Below are positions 1 to 6,483 of a DNA stretch of 9,673 nucleotides, piece after piece. The position numbers and the translations under genes were made by a program. Numbering within the stretch: the first letter of the stretch is position 1; each line of letters starts with the position of its first letter. This stretch comes from Polyangiaceae bacterium. GTDB taxonomy: Bacteria > Myxococcota_A > Polyangia > Polyangiales > Polyangiaceae. The stretch is taken from NCBI GenBank assembly GCA_022447485.1, contig JAKVCH010000087.1, positions 1 to 9,673 of the forward strand, given 5' to 3'. A model generated the notes under the pieces. That model made no database searches, was not told where the DNA came from, and was given only the letters and a program-made list of their open reading frames with translations.

Positions 1-435
1 GTCGCCCCAGGCCATCTAGCGCGTCTAGTAGAAGAGCCTGTCCCGTCTCATGTGATTCTCAGTGAAGGTGAACTTGTCTCGATCAGCGAGGGAGAGCGCC
101 GCGCGATTGACCTGAAAGATAAACCTAGCCTGCAGGCATTGGTGAGCAGTCTTCTGCATCTACTTGCGGGCAATCGTCAGAAGCTTGAAAAGAGCTACAA
201 GGTCGTTTTTCAAAGCTCTGGTAGGAAATGGTCGGTCGAGCTACTACCGAAGAGCCCGGAGTTAAAGAAGATGGTCTTGAGCTTAAAGATGAGTGGCCAA
301 GGAGAAGTCCTCCAAGAGCTTCAAGTAAGAGAAGCAAGCGGGGACGTTGCGACGACTCGCTTTTCTGACATCGAAAAGAATCGACGATTTACCCTCGAAG
401 AAAAAAAGCGACTCTTCGAGCTCTACTCTCCATGA
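1..435 (+). CDS. LolA-like outer-membrane lipoprotein carrier domain protein (5' end off window)
   Basis: The frame is open from base 1 to the TGA at 433-435, giving 144 codons. A GTG at 52 could act as a start, but the frame continues upstream without a stop and still fits the family, so I read this as a gene whose start lies outside the window. LolA-family proteins are roughly 200 residues and bind lipoprotein acyl chains in the periplasm. Visible family features are the 'EGELVSISEGERR' hairpin (known members have a 'DGe.l.iyd' pattern here), the helix 'LVSSLLHLLAGNRQKLEKSY', and the strands 'WSVELLPKSPEL', 'LSLKMSGQGEVLQELQVREASGD' and 'TTRFSDI'. The stop overlaps the start of the exporter gene, so the two are probably translationally coupled. 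In aryl-polyene-type clusters such LolA paralogues sit next to an MMPL exporter and are thought to help move the lipid product. It is therefore more likely a cluster-specific LolA than the housekeeping one; this is an inference from context. Confidence 0.8.
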   Translation, partial: VAPGHLARLVEEPVPSHVILSEGELVSISEGERRAIDLKDKPSLQALVSSLLHLLAGNRQKLEKSYKVVFQSSGRKWSVELLPKSPELKKMVLSLKMSGQGEVLQELQVREASGDVATTRFSDIEKNRRFTLEEKKRLFELYSP

Positions 436-2864
436 ATCTGTCTTTGATGCAGAGCTGGCGGCGTTGGGGTGGGCTTCTGGCGCTCTCTATTTTGTTGGCG
501 TTTCTTGTGCTCATCGCTTCAAAGCAATGGCGGCTGGATACCTCCATGATTCAGTTTTTGCCGGACCAAAAAGAGCAAGAAACATGGACTATTGGTCGAG
601 ATGTGATCGATTCAAATTTGTCACGTCAGATGATTATCAGCGTTCGGCCCCAGGTAGCCGACGCAGGACTCGCCCCAACAGAAGAGAAGTCTCGGCTGGG
701 TCAAGAGGCCGCCTTAGTCGATATCTCGCAGAGCTTGGCCACAGCCTATCGAAAGATTCCTGGAGTCAGCCAGGTGCGGAACGGTCCCCCCAAGGATAGC
801 GAGCGCCAGTTTTATGAACTCTACTTTCCAGCGCGTTACGGTTTGCAGTCTCTGTGGCCCGAAGAGGAGATTCCGGCAACGCTCTCGCCCCAGGGCTTGG
901 AGCTTGCAGCGCAGCAATTGAAGAGCGAGCTAGCTGGTCCCGATTCTCTCCTTGTTCGTCCCTTAGCTCCCGATGATCCGCTACAGACATTTTTAAAAGT
1001 GGGCGCCCGTCTGCAAGAGCAGCTGGGGCACTCGATGGGAGTCAAAGACGGCGTCTTTATCTCAGAGGATAGTTGGGCAATTCTTTTCCTGAGCCTGAGC
1101 GATTCCGCTCTTGATGGTCAAGCACAGAAAAGAGTGATTGAGGGCTTGAGCCAAGCCACAGAGGAAGTTGAGCGCGCACTGAACTTAAAAATTGAACGGC
1201 AGGCGAGCGGCCCGAACCTCTTTGCGGTCGACACCGAGGCGCGTATGCGAGGCGATATGGAGAGAGTGAGCCTGATTTCCATTCTGGGTTCCTTGCTCTT
1301 TGTCCTGCTCCTTCTGCCTTCTTGGCGGAAGGTTCTTTACTTGGTTTTACCCCTTGTTTTTGGTTTCTTTGCCGCTGCCGCTTCTATCCTGCTTTGCTTT
1401 GGTCAGCTGCATGTGATCACCTTGGCTTTTGGTAGTGCCCTGATTGGAATCGCCATTGATTACCCAGCTCACCTTGTTTGTCATGCCGATTTTCTAGGCG
1501 GAGTAGGCGTCGTTCGCGAACTGGGTCGACGATTACGTCCCACCCTGCTCCTTGCTGCCTTGACGACGATAGCTGGCCTCGCTGGTCTGAGTTGGGCTTC
1601 CTTTCCAGGACTGCAGCAGGTGGCAGTATTTGCGTCGGTGGGCCTATTAGTCGCTCTTGTCACTAGCTTTGCGGCGCTGCCGCTTTTGCCCAGGCGTAGC
1701 CAGCCTGCCCGGCGGGCACGAGTCGTCGCCAGCTTTCTTTCTCGTCTCGTCTCTGCGCGCCGCCCCATGCTCTGGGCGGTATTGGCTCTCGCATCTGTCG
1801 CCGCTCTTGTCGGTCCTTTTACGGCTCATTTTGCCCCGGGTATCGAATCCCTCGCCCCACTGAATCCTCGTCTTTTGGCGGAAGATAAGCTGGTTCGTGA
1901 GCGAGTGGGTGTGGCGTCGAATAGTCAACTCTTGCTGGCAAAGGGCGCTGATGTACAGGCCGCCCTTTTAAGGAATGAAGAAGCGGCCCGGCGCTTGAGT
2001 CAGTTGGCAGAAAAAGACTCCACCCTCGAGTGGACAACAATCTCCTCATCTATTTTCTCTAACGAGCTTCAAGAGCGTAATTGGCGTGCATTTGGAGCGG
2101 ACGAATCGCCGCCGAGTTGGTTAGCCGAGGCTCGAAGGGCATTTGCGCAGGAGGGATTTTTCCCCGATGCATTTCCAGGCTTACAGGCACCTTTTCCTCG
2201 CCCGGCGCTACTTGATTTTGAACAACTACGCTCGTCTTCGTTTGGAGCTCTTTTAGAGACGTTTCTTGTTCAAACAGCTGATCAAGTTGTTGTGGTGACA
2301 CCTCTGAGCAGCGAAGACTCAGAGCAACTAGAAGCAGCCTTCAAAGAAGAGGAGGGCTTAGAACTTTTTTCTCAAAAACGCATGATTGATGCGGCTTATA
2401 CCACCCTGCGCGAGCGTACAGCCTGGCTGCTTTTGCTGGGACTGGGGGCTGTTTGGGGAGCCGCTTGGCTACGCTATCGAGTTGTTCGCTTTGCTTGGGC
2501 CGCGACCCTACCGTCATTTTTAGCGGCCAGCGCCACCCTGGGAGTCCTTGCTTTTACGTCCCAGGAATTGAACCTATTGCATATCCTGTCTTTGGTTTTG
2601 GTCTGCAGTATGGGTGTCGATTATGGCATCTTTGTCGTCGATGCTCGAACCAGTCGAGACGCCAGCATAGCGGGTCAAGCGACGATGCTCAGCACTCTTC
2701 TGGGCTGCTTAACTACAGTGACTTCTTTTGGTGCATTGGCTTTTTCTCAAGCACCTGCATTGGCGGCTATTGGTCAAACGACGGCTCTAGGAGTGGTGTT
2801 GGCATTGATTCTGGCGCCGACCGTTGCAACGCTCATTTTGCCCTCGAGAGTTGCAATAAATTGA
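432..2864 (+). CDS. MMPL/RND-superfamily exporter of aryl-polyene-cluster type
   Basis: 810 residues, with the architecture of a predicted MMPL exporter of the inner membrane. An N-terminal membrane helix (about residues 12-32) is followed by a large periplasmic loop (about 35-275), a block of helices (about 276-420), a helix near 445-465, a second periplasmic loop (about 470-660) and a final block of helices (about 665-805). That makes about twelve segments in two homologous halves. Each half has the typical motif on a transmembrane helix: 'GIAIDYPAHLVCH' near 338 and 'SMGVDYGIFVVDA' near 726; the Asp residues are expected to carry the proton-relay role. The ATG at 432 overlaps the LolA-like stop (ATGA) and I see no Shine-Dalgarno sequence, which suggests translational coupling. 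The neighbours (LolA-like protein and DUF3261-like lipoprotein) are those of exporters in aryl-polyene/flexirubin clusters, so the substrate is probably a lipid-linked polyene or a related lipid. The substrate is inferred from context, not from the sequence. Confidence 0.88.
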   Translation: MNLSLMQSWRRWGGLLALSILLAFLVLIASKQWRLDTSMIQFLPDQKEQETWTIGRDVIDSNLSRQMIISVRPQVADAGLAPTEEKSRLGQEAALVDISQSLATAYRKIPGVSQVRNGPPKDSERQFYELYFPARYGLQSLWPEEEIPATLSPQGLELAAQQLKSELAGPDSLLVRPLAPDDPLQTFLKVGARLQEQLGHSMGVKDGVFISEDSWAILFLSLSDSALDGQAQKRVIEGLSQATEEVERALNLKIERQASGPNLFAVDTEARMRGDMERVSLISILGSLLFVLLLLPSWRKVLYLVLPLVFGFFAAAASILLCFGQLHVITLAFGSALIGIAIDYPAHLVCHADFLGGVGVVRELGRRLRPTLLLAALTTIAGLAGLSWASFPGLQQVAVFASVGLLVALVTSFAALPLLPRRSQPARRARVVASFLSRLVSARRPMLWAVLALASVAALVGPFTAHFAPGIESLAPLNPRLLAEDKLVRERVGVASNSQLLLAKGADVQAALLRNEEAARRLSQLAEKDSTLEWTTISSSIFSNELQERNWRAFGADESPPSWLAEARRAFAQEGFFPDAFPGLQAPFPRPALLDFEQLRSSSFGALLETFLVQTADQVVVVTPLSSEDSEQLEAAFKEEEGLELFSQKRMIDAAYTTLRERTAWLLLLGLGAVWGAAWLRYRVVRFAWAATLPSFLAASATLGVLAFTSQELNLLHILSLVLVCSMGVDYGIFVVDARTSRDASIAGQATMLSTLLGCLTTVTSFGALAFSQAPALAAIGQTTALGVVLALILAPTVATLILPSRVAIN

Positions 2865-2876
2865 GCTCTGGAAAGA

Positions 2877-3644
2877 ATGGCTGAGCGAATGAAGCGAAGA
2901 AGTTTTTTAGAAATTAGTTCTTGGGGAGGATGCGTCCTGCTCAGGAATCAGGCTTTTTTCTTGCCTCCTTTCAGCGCGGCTTTGCTGGCTGCCTGTGGCA
3001 GTTCTTTTCGGAGGCCGGCCTACTCTGGCCCCCTAGTCGCACCCGAGACCATTCCCTTGGAGTTAGATTGGAAGCTACGCGTTCAGGTAGCGACCCAGAA
3101 AGAGAAGCGAACATTTCAGCTGCGCTTACGAAAGAAAGGGGACCGAATTGAGCTTGAAATTCGCAATTTCCTGTCAATGAAACTCGTGAAGCTGGTCCAA
3201 GAAGGGTCGCAGGTTGATGAAGACTGGCAGCTCAAGGCGCAGCTGCCAATTGCTCCTCTGACTTTCTTGATCGACCTTCATCGTATTTTTTTCTTTGGCC
3301 AAGTCGGCTTCCCGACTCCTCCAGGTGTTGAGGCGAGGACCTCTGAAAAGTCTCCAGGGAAGCATTCCCAGCTTGTCCTTGCTCGAGCCAGCAAGAGCGC
3401 TTTGCAACAGCTGGAGGAGGGACAACGAAGGATATTGCTCCGCTTTCAACAAGAGACCGTCGAAGACACCTACGATGACCATGGGTCCTTAAAAGAGAGG
3501 AAGGTGATACGTCCAGGCATAAGGCCGATTCATATTGAATACCCAGCGAGTTATTCTTACGGGCAGCCTCAGGGCGTGATCGTTTTTCAGAACCGCTCTT
3601 ATGGCTACGAATTGAGAGTGCGCAAAATGAAAAGCTCGAGCTGA
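2877..3644 (+). CDS. DUF3261-like lipoprotein with Tat-like signal
   Basis: 255 residues. The N-terminus has a twin-arginine-like motif (R7-R8-S9-F10-L11) followed by a hydrophobic stretch and a lipobox L37-A38-A39-C40, so the mature protein should begin at a lipidated Cys40. The next residues are G-S, not D, so export to the outer membrane by the Lol system is expected. The mature part resembles DUF3261 lipoproteins: a 'KRTFQLRLRKKGDRIELEI' strand pair, a central 'LPIAPLTFLIDLHRIFF' segment and a C-terminal 'GYELRVRKM' strand. I base this on recall of the family pattern and on position 12 bases after the exporter stop. A purine-rich GGAAAG (2870-2875) lies very close to the ATG at 2877. The ATG at 2889 is an alternative start and leaves the RR motif and lipobox intact. 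The likely role is in delivery or anchoring of the exported cluster product; no enzymatic motif is visible. Confidence 0.68.
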   Translation: MAERMKRRSFLEISSWGGCVLLRNQAFFLPPFSAALLAACGSSFRRPAYSGPLVAPETIPLELDWKLRVQVATQKEKRTFQLRLRKKGDRIELEIRNFLSMKLVKLVQEGSQVDEDWQLKAQLPIAPLTFLIDLHRIFFFGQVGFPTPPGVEARTSEKSPGKHSQLVLARASKSALQQLEEGQRRILLRFQQETVEDTYDDHGSLKERKVIRPGIRPIHIEYPASYSYGQPQGVIVFQNRSYGYELRVRKMKSSS

Positions 3645-3672
3645 GCTTTGACTCCGCTGGGCGGGCTCAGCT
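3639..3672. terminator. Bidirectional hairpin terminator between convergent genes
   Basis: AGCTGAGC (3639-3646) and GCTCAGCT (3665-3672) form a perfect 8-bp stem around an 18-base loop. On the + strand the stem runs into TTTTCTTTCT. On the - strand the sequence after the stem is also T-rich (the complement of AAAATGAAAA). The hairpin contains the last codons and stop of the lipoprotein gene (ends 3644) and the stop of the cytochrome gene (ends 3667). It can therefore end both transcripts. The loop is longer than usual, so efficiency is uncertain. An alternative pairing of AAAAGCT (3630-3636) with AGCTTTT (3669-3675) is also possible. Confidence 0.55.
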
Positions 3673-6303
3673 TTTCTTTCTCCGTCGAGAGGTCATTAAG
3701 TAGGAAAAGAGACCGACGATGGCGCCTCCGCTCAAGAGGGCAGCGAGAACTTGAGCCCAAGCAGCGATATTCGTAATTTTATGAAGTAAACTCCGATGGG
3801 CATCATTGGAGTAGGGAATTTGTCCCGTAAATACTGCAGCGTGGTGCAATGCCTCGGCGGCAAAATTACCCTCGGGGAGTGTTTGATGGCAGCCGACGCA
3901 GGTGGAGCGCCGATCCATTTTTTCTCTTTGTTCGGCACTCAGCGGGCCCGAACCCAGGAAGTGGTGTCCAACGGTTTGCAATTGTTCGCCATCTTTTGTG
4001 ACGATCGCGGACCAGTCTCTTTTGAGACCCTCAACGGCTTCAATTTGAGTGCGGGCGCCTTGGGGTAAGATCCGACCGTCAGCTGTTGTCAAATCGACGA
4101 CTCGTTTTTGATTCCACGGCGGCACCAGGGATTCTCCACCAATTCCATAGCCCAGGGCCTTTTGGGAAGCATGGCATGATTCGCAGCTACGAGACTTTCC
4201 TACCGTATGGGGCTGCACGGGACTCATATCACTTCCGAGCTGGCCCGTCGCCGAGCCTTCTGCTCCAGGTGTTGCTTTGAATATTTTATTTTGAGTAACG
4301 GTTTGGCCTTGTTGATCAATAATTGTCACGCTTGTTTGGCAGCCGGGAATCAGGGGCGTCACTCGGCCCTCACCATTCACTCCCAATACGGGGTTTTCAA
4401 ATCGTAGATAAGAGCGTGTCTCTTGTACGCTTCCAGGGATTTCTAAGGCCGGGTCCTGGGGCTCCCCTTTTTCTGCAGCATGTTCGGCCTCCAAGTGACG
4501 ATGTCCTCCCATCACCCAATCAAAAGAGGCCTTTTCCTCGCTGTAGTCGATCTTAATATGGCAGCCGTAGCATTGGGGGGCCCAACTAGAGTGGCAGGTG
4601 TAGCACTCCATCGTGTCGATATGGCTCGAAACATTCACCATTGCGGTGAGGGCATCTGGCGAGAGCTTCTTCTCCAGCAATTTTTTCCTCAGGGGCTCGA
4701 GGGTGAGGTCTTTGCCTGCGGCCGTATGCACAATCACTTGTTGACCTCGACGCTCGATATCGGGCATGGGATTGCCGCGAGCACTTAAGAGGAACTCTCT
4801 CGGTGGCTGCTGGGCTTTTTCCTTCTTCGCAAAGGCTGCACCTGGGGGTTCTGCGAGCCCTCTTTGGTCTTGAGATACTTTCGTGCTGATACCACGAGCC
4901 GGTCCTTGCTTGGCTCCTTTTGCGTTCTCATCGCCCCAGCCGAGCGGTAGCTCCCAAGGGTAGGCTTGGGGCGTACCGTGGCAATCCGTACATTCAATTT
5001 CTACCGCTGCTAAGTTTGCCGCTGCCAAAAAGCGGTCGCCATGAACATCGACTGACGTATGACAGTCCTGGCAGAGCATGCCCTTTTGGTAGTGAATATC
5101 CTTCTCCATGGAGAGGTAATGTTTGGAGTGGAGCCCAAGTTGTCCTCCCCCGCCCTCCGTATAGGGAGAGCCATAAGCACTTTCCATGAGTCCTTGATAG
5201 GAGACACCAATGCGCTTACCTCGGTTGTGGCATGTGGAGCACGTTTCTACCGGGATGCCGCGATAACTTTGCTCATGAATGGTCACCGTTGCTTGGCGCG
5301 TTCCCTGCAGACTATGCACAAGAGCATGACCAGGCTCATCTTTCGGGATGGTCAGGTCATTGCCCTCATAGAGCCCCTCATTGCTATAGGGAACGTGGCA
5401 GGCCGAGCAGCCCATCCCGCGAAAATCTCCGCGCTTCTTCCGGCCTTTTACCCCTAAATGACATCGTTGGCATTCCGCCCGAAGGTAGGTGAACGCGGCT
5501 TGCTCGGGGTGTTCTGATATCTGAGCGAGGGCGTCTCCCTGGGGAGCGGCAGGCAAGGTTTCGTGAGAATTCACGTAGAGCTGCGGGTGAGCGGCAGACT
5601 TTTCACTCATGTAGTGCTGATAAGCTTCACTGCCAAGGCGCGCCTGAGGATCTTCAGGGTTGGTGTAGTCGTAGTTGCCCCAGCGATGCTCATAGCCCTC
5701 CAAGGCCCCAAAGCCCCAGGCGGTGCCCTGGATCTTGCCGGCCTCGGTCATCATCAAGCTGCTCCACTGCGCTTGAACGAGGTTCAGGTGGCAGGGACCG
5801 CAGCTATGCTCGTTGATCCAAGGAGAACTAGGATCTGAGTAGAAATCCTGAGGCCCGTGCTGCTTGGGGTCTGAGGAGCGGAATTCGACTGGCGCTCCCT
5901 GGTGGGCGGCGGCCGCGGTTTTGGCCCGGGGCTGCCCACCATGACACGGCACACAGCCGTCGGGATCGCCAACGGCGACTCCGCGAGCGAGGATTTCTTT
6001 CATCATCGGCGAGTCGAGGCTTCTGATTTTTTCGATGCCGCCATGACAGCTTGATTGCGTGCAGCCTTGGCCGGACCAAGACGACAAGGGAGACGTCCGG
6101 GCCGTCTCCGTTTGTCCTGGGCCGCTTTCATCCAGCTGAGGTTCAACCTTGCCCGGGGAGGAGAGCTCTTGATGCTCCGCGTGAGGTGTTCGGTCGGATG
6201 CTTCGGCGAAGGGCGCAGACGAAAGACCGGCGAGGGCCCCAGCCGCCAGTAGGGCCGCTGTGAGGAGATGAGTCTGATGAAAGCGCACGGGAGGCTGTAG
6301 CAT
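3667..6303 (-). CDS. Periplasmic twelve-haem c-type cytochrome with C-terminal membrane anchor
   Basis: 878 residues from the ATG at 6303. Haem-attachment Cys residues fall at about 81 (CTQSSCH, a CX4CH), 117 (CVPCH), 168 (CGPCH), 278 (CQRCH), 299 (CSACH), 355 (CSTCH), 411 (CQDCH), 438 (CTDCH), 567 (CYTCH), 578 (CYGCH), 707 (CESCH) and 802 (CVGCH): twelve covalent haems. Residues 1-35 form a signal peptide with a likely AEA cleavage site. A hydrophobic helix at about 847-869 followed by RRRKKS should anchor the protein in the inner membrane with the haem domain in the periplasm. This suggests an electron carrier or reductase of a respiratory chain. I do not recognise a catalytic motif (for example the NrfA CxxCK) and no quinol-dehydrogenase partner gene is in the window. 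The frame can extend to a TTG at 6372, just after an in-frame stop, adding 23 residues. I prefer the ATG because it gives a normal signal peptide, but neither start has a convincing ribosome-binding site. Haem binding is secure; the physiological role is unknown. Confidence 0.88.
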   Translation of the reverse strand: MLQPPVRFHQTHLLTAALLAAGALAGLSSAPFAEASDRTPHAEHQELSSPGKVEPQLDESGPGQTETARTSPLSSWSGQGCTQSSCHGGIEKIRSLDSPMMKEILARGVAVGDPDGCVPCHGGQPRAKTAAAAHQGAPVEFRSSDPKQHGPQDFYSDPSSPWINEHSCGPCHLNLVQAQWSSLMMTEAGKIQGTAWGFGALEGYEHRWGNYDYTNPEDPQARLGSEAYQHYMSEKSAAHPQLYVNSHETLPAAPQGDALAQISEHPEQAAFTYLRAECQRCHLGVKGRKKRGDFRGMGCSACHVPYSNEGLYEGNDLTIPKDEPGHALVHSLQGTRQATVTIHEQSYRGIPVETCSTCHNRGKRIGVSYQGLMESAYGSPYTEGGGGQLGLHSKHYLSMEKDIHYQKGMLCQDCHTSVDVHGDRFLAAANLAAVEIECTDCHGTPQAYPWELPLGWGDENAKGAKQGPARGISTKVSQDQRGLAEPPGAAFAKKEKAQQPPREFLLSARGNPMPDIERRGQQVIVHTAAGKDLTLEPLRKKLLEKKLSPDALTAMVNVSSHIDTMECYTCHSSWAPQCYGCHIKIDYSEEKASFDWVMGGHRHLEAEHAAEKGEPQDPALEIPGSVQETRSYLRFENPVLGVNGEGRVTPLIPGCQTSVTIIDQQGQTVTQNKIFKATPGAEGSATGQLGSDMSPVQPHTVGKSRSCESCHASQKALGYGIGGESLVPPWNQKRVVDLTTADGRILPQGARTQIEAVEGLKRDWSAIVTKDGEQLQTVGHHFLGSGPLSAEQREKMDRRSTCVGCHQTLPEGNFAAEALHHAAVFTGQIPYSNDAHRSLLHKITNIAAWAQVLAALLSGGAIVGLFSYLMTSRRRKKS

Positions 6304-6372
6304 TCTTCGGCAGGGCTTTGAAAGCCGAATCCGTGCTCTCTCAGGTAGGCCCGTGTGTCTAAACGTAGCCAA

Positions 6373-6483
6373 ATTTCACCACAGATATGAAAATTTCTCC
6401 TTTCGGGAAATCACTTTGTAGTTTTTCTCTCTGGTGGGCACAGGTTTTCACCGGGAGCGGTAAAAACCTGACATGCTGTCACG
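6373..6483. promoter_or_regulatory. Divergent intergenic region, promoters expected
   Basis: This is the only divergent gap in the window, so it should carry the promoters of both the cytochrome (- strand) and the Cys-rich lipoprotein (+ strand). It is AT-rich near the cytochrome end. It has AAATTTC repeated exactly 20 bases apart (6371-6377, whose first two bases belong to the TTG-extended cytochrome frame, and 6391-6397), and a palindrome at 6441-6470. I could not find a convincing -35/-10 pair on either strand. If the cytochrome starts at the ATG at 6303, the gap is 180 bases. Confidence 0.4.
6441..6470. repeat. 30-base inverted repeat upstream of the Cys-rich lipoprotein gene
   Basis: CAGGTTTT (6441-6448) pairs with AAAACCTG (6463-6470). 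After one mismatch (C6449/A6462), ACC (6450-6452) pairs with GGT (6459-6461), leaving the 6-base centre GGGAGC. No T-run follows on the + strand, so it is not a normal terminator for that direction. It ends 13 bases before the ATG at 6484. The size and symmetry fit either an operator for a dimeric regulator or an mRNA hairpin in the leader. In the second case the only purine-rich Shine-Dalgarno-like bases (GGGAG, 6453-6457) would lie in its loop. Which of these it is cannot be told from the sequence. Confidence 0.5.

Noticed and set aside
52..54. GTG as the true start of the first gene
   Set aside because: The same frame is open to base 1 with plausible residues, and a LolA-type fold needs more N-terminal sequence than this start would give.
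347..799. Long open frames lying over the real genes in other frames (for example 347-799 and 2453-2884 on +, 1481-1768 on -)
   Set aside because: They lie inside well-supported coding regions, have no family resemblance and show Arg/Ser-rich compositions typical of out-of-frame translation.
4185..4992. Internal duplication in the cytochrome suggested by two equal 129-residue spacings between haem sites
   Set aside because: Comparing the two segments by eye gives only a loose 'NP...G.V' similarity, so equal length is most likely coincidence.
6371..6397. AAATTTC direct repeat 20 bases apart as a regulator site
   Set aside because: Seven AT-rich bases repeated twice is easily expected by chance, and one copy reaches into the possible TTG start of the cytochrome.
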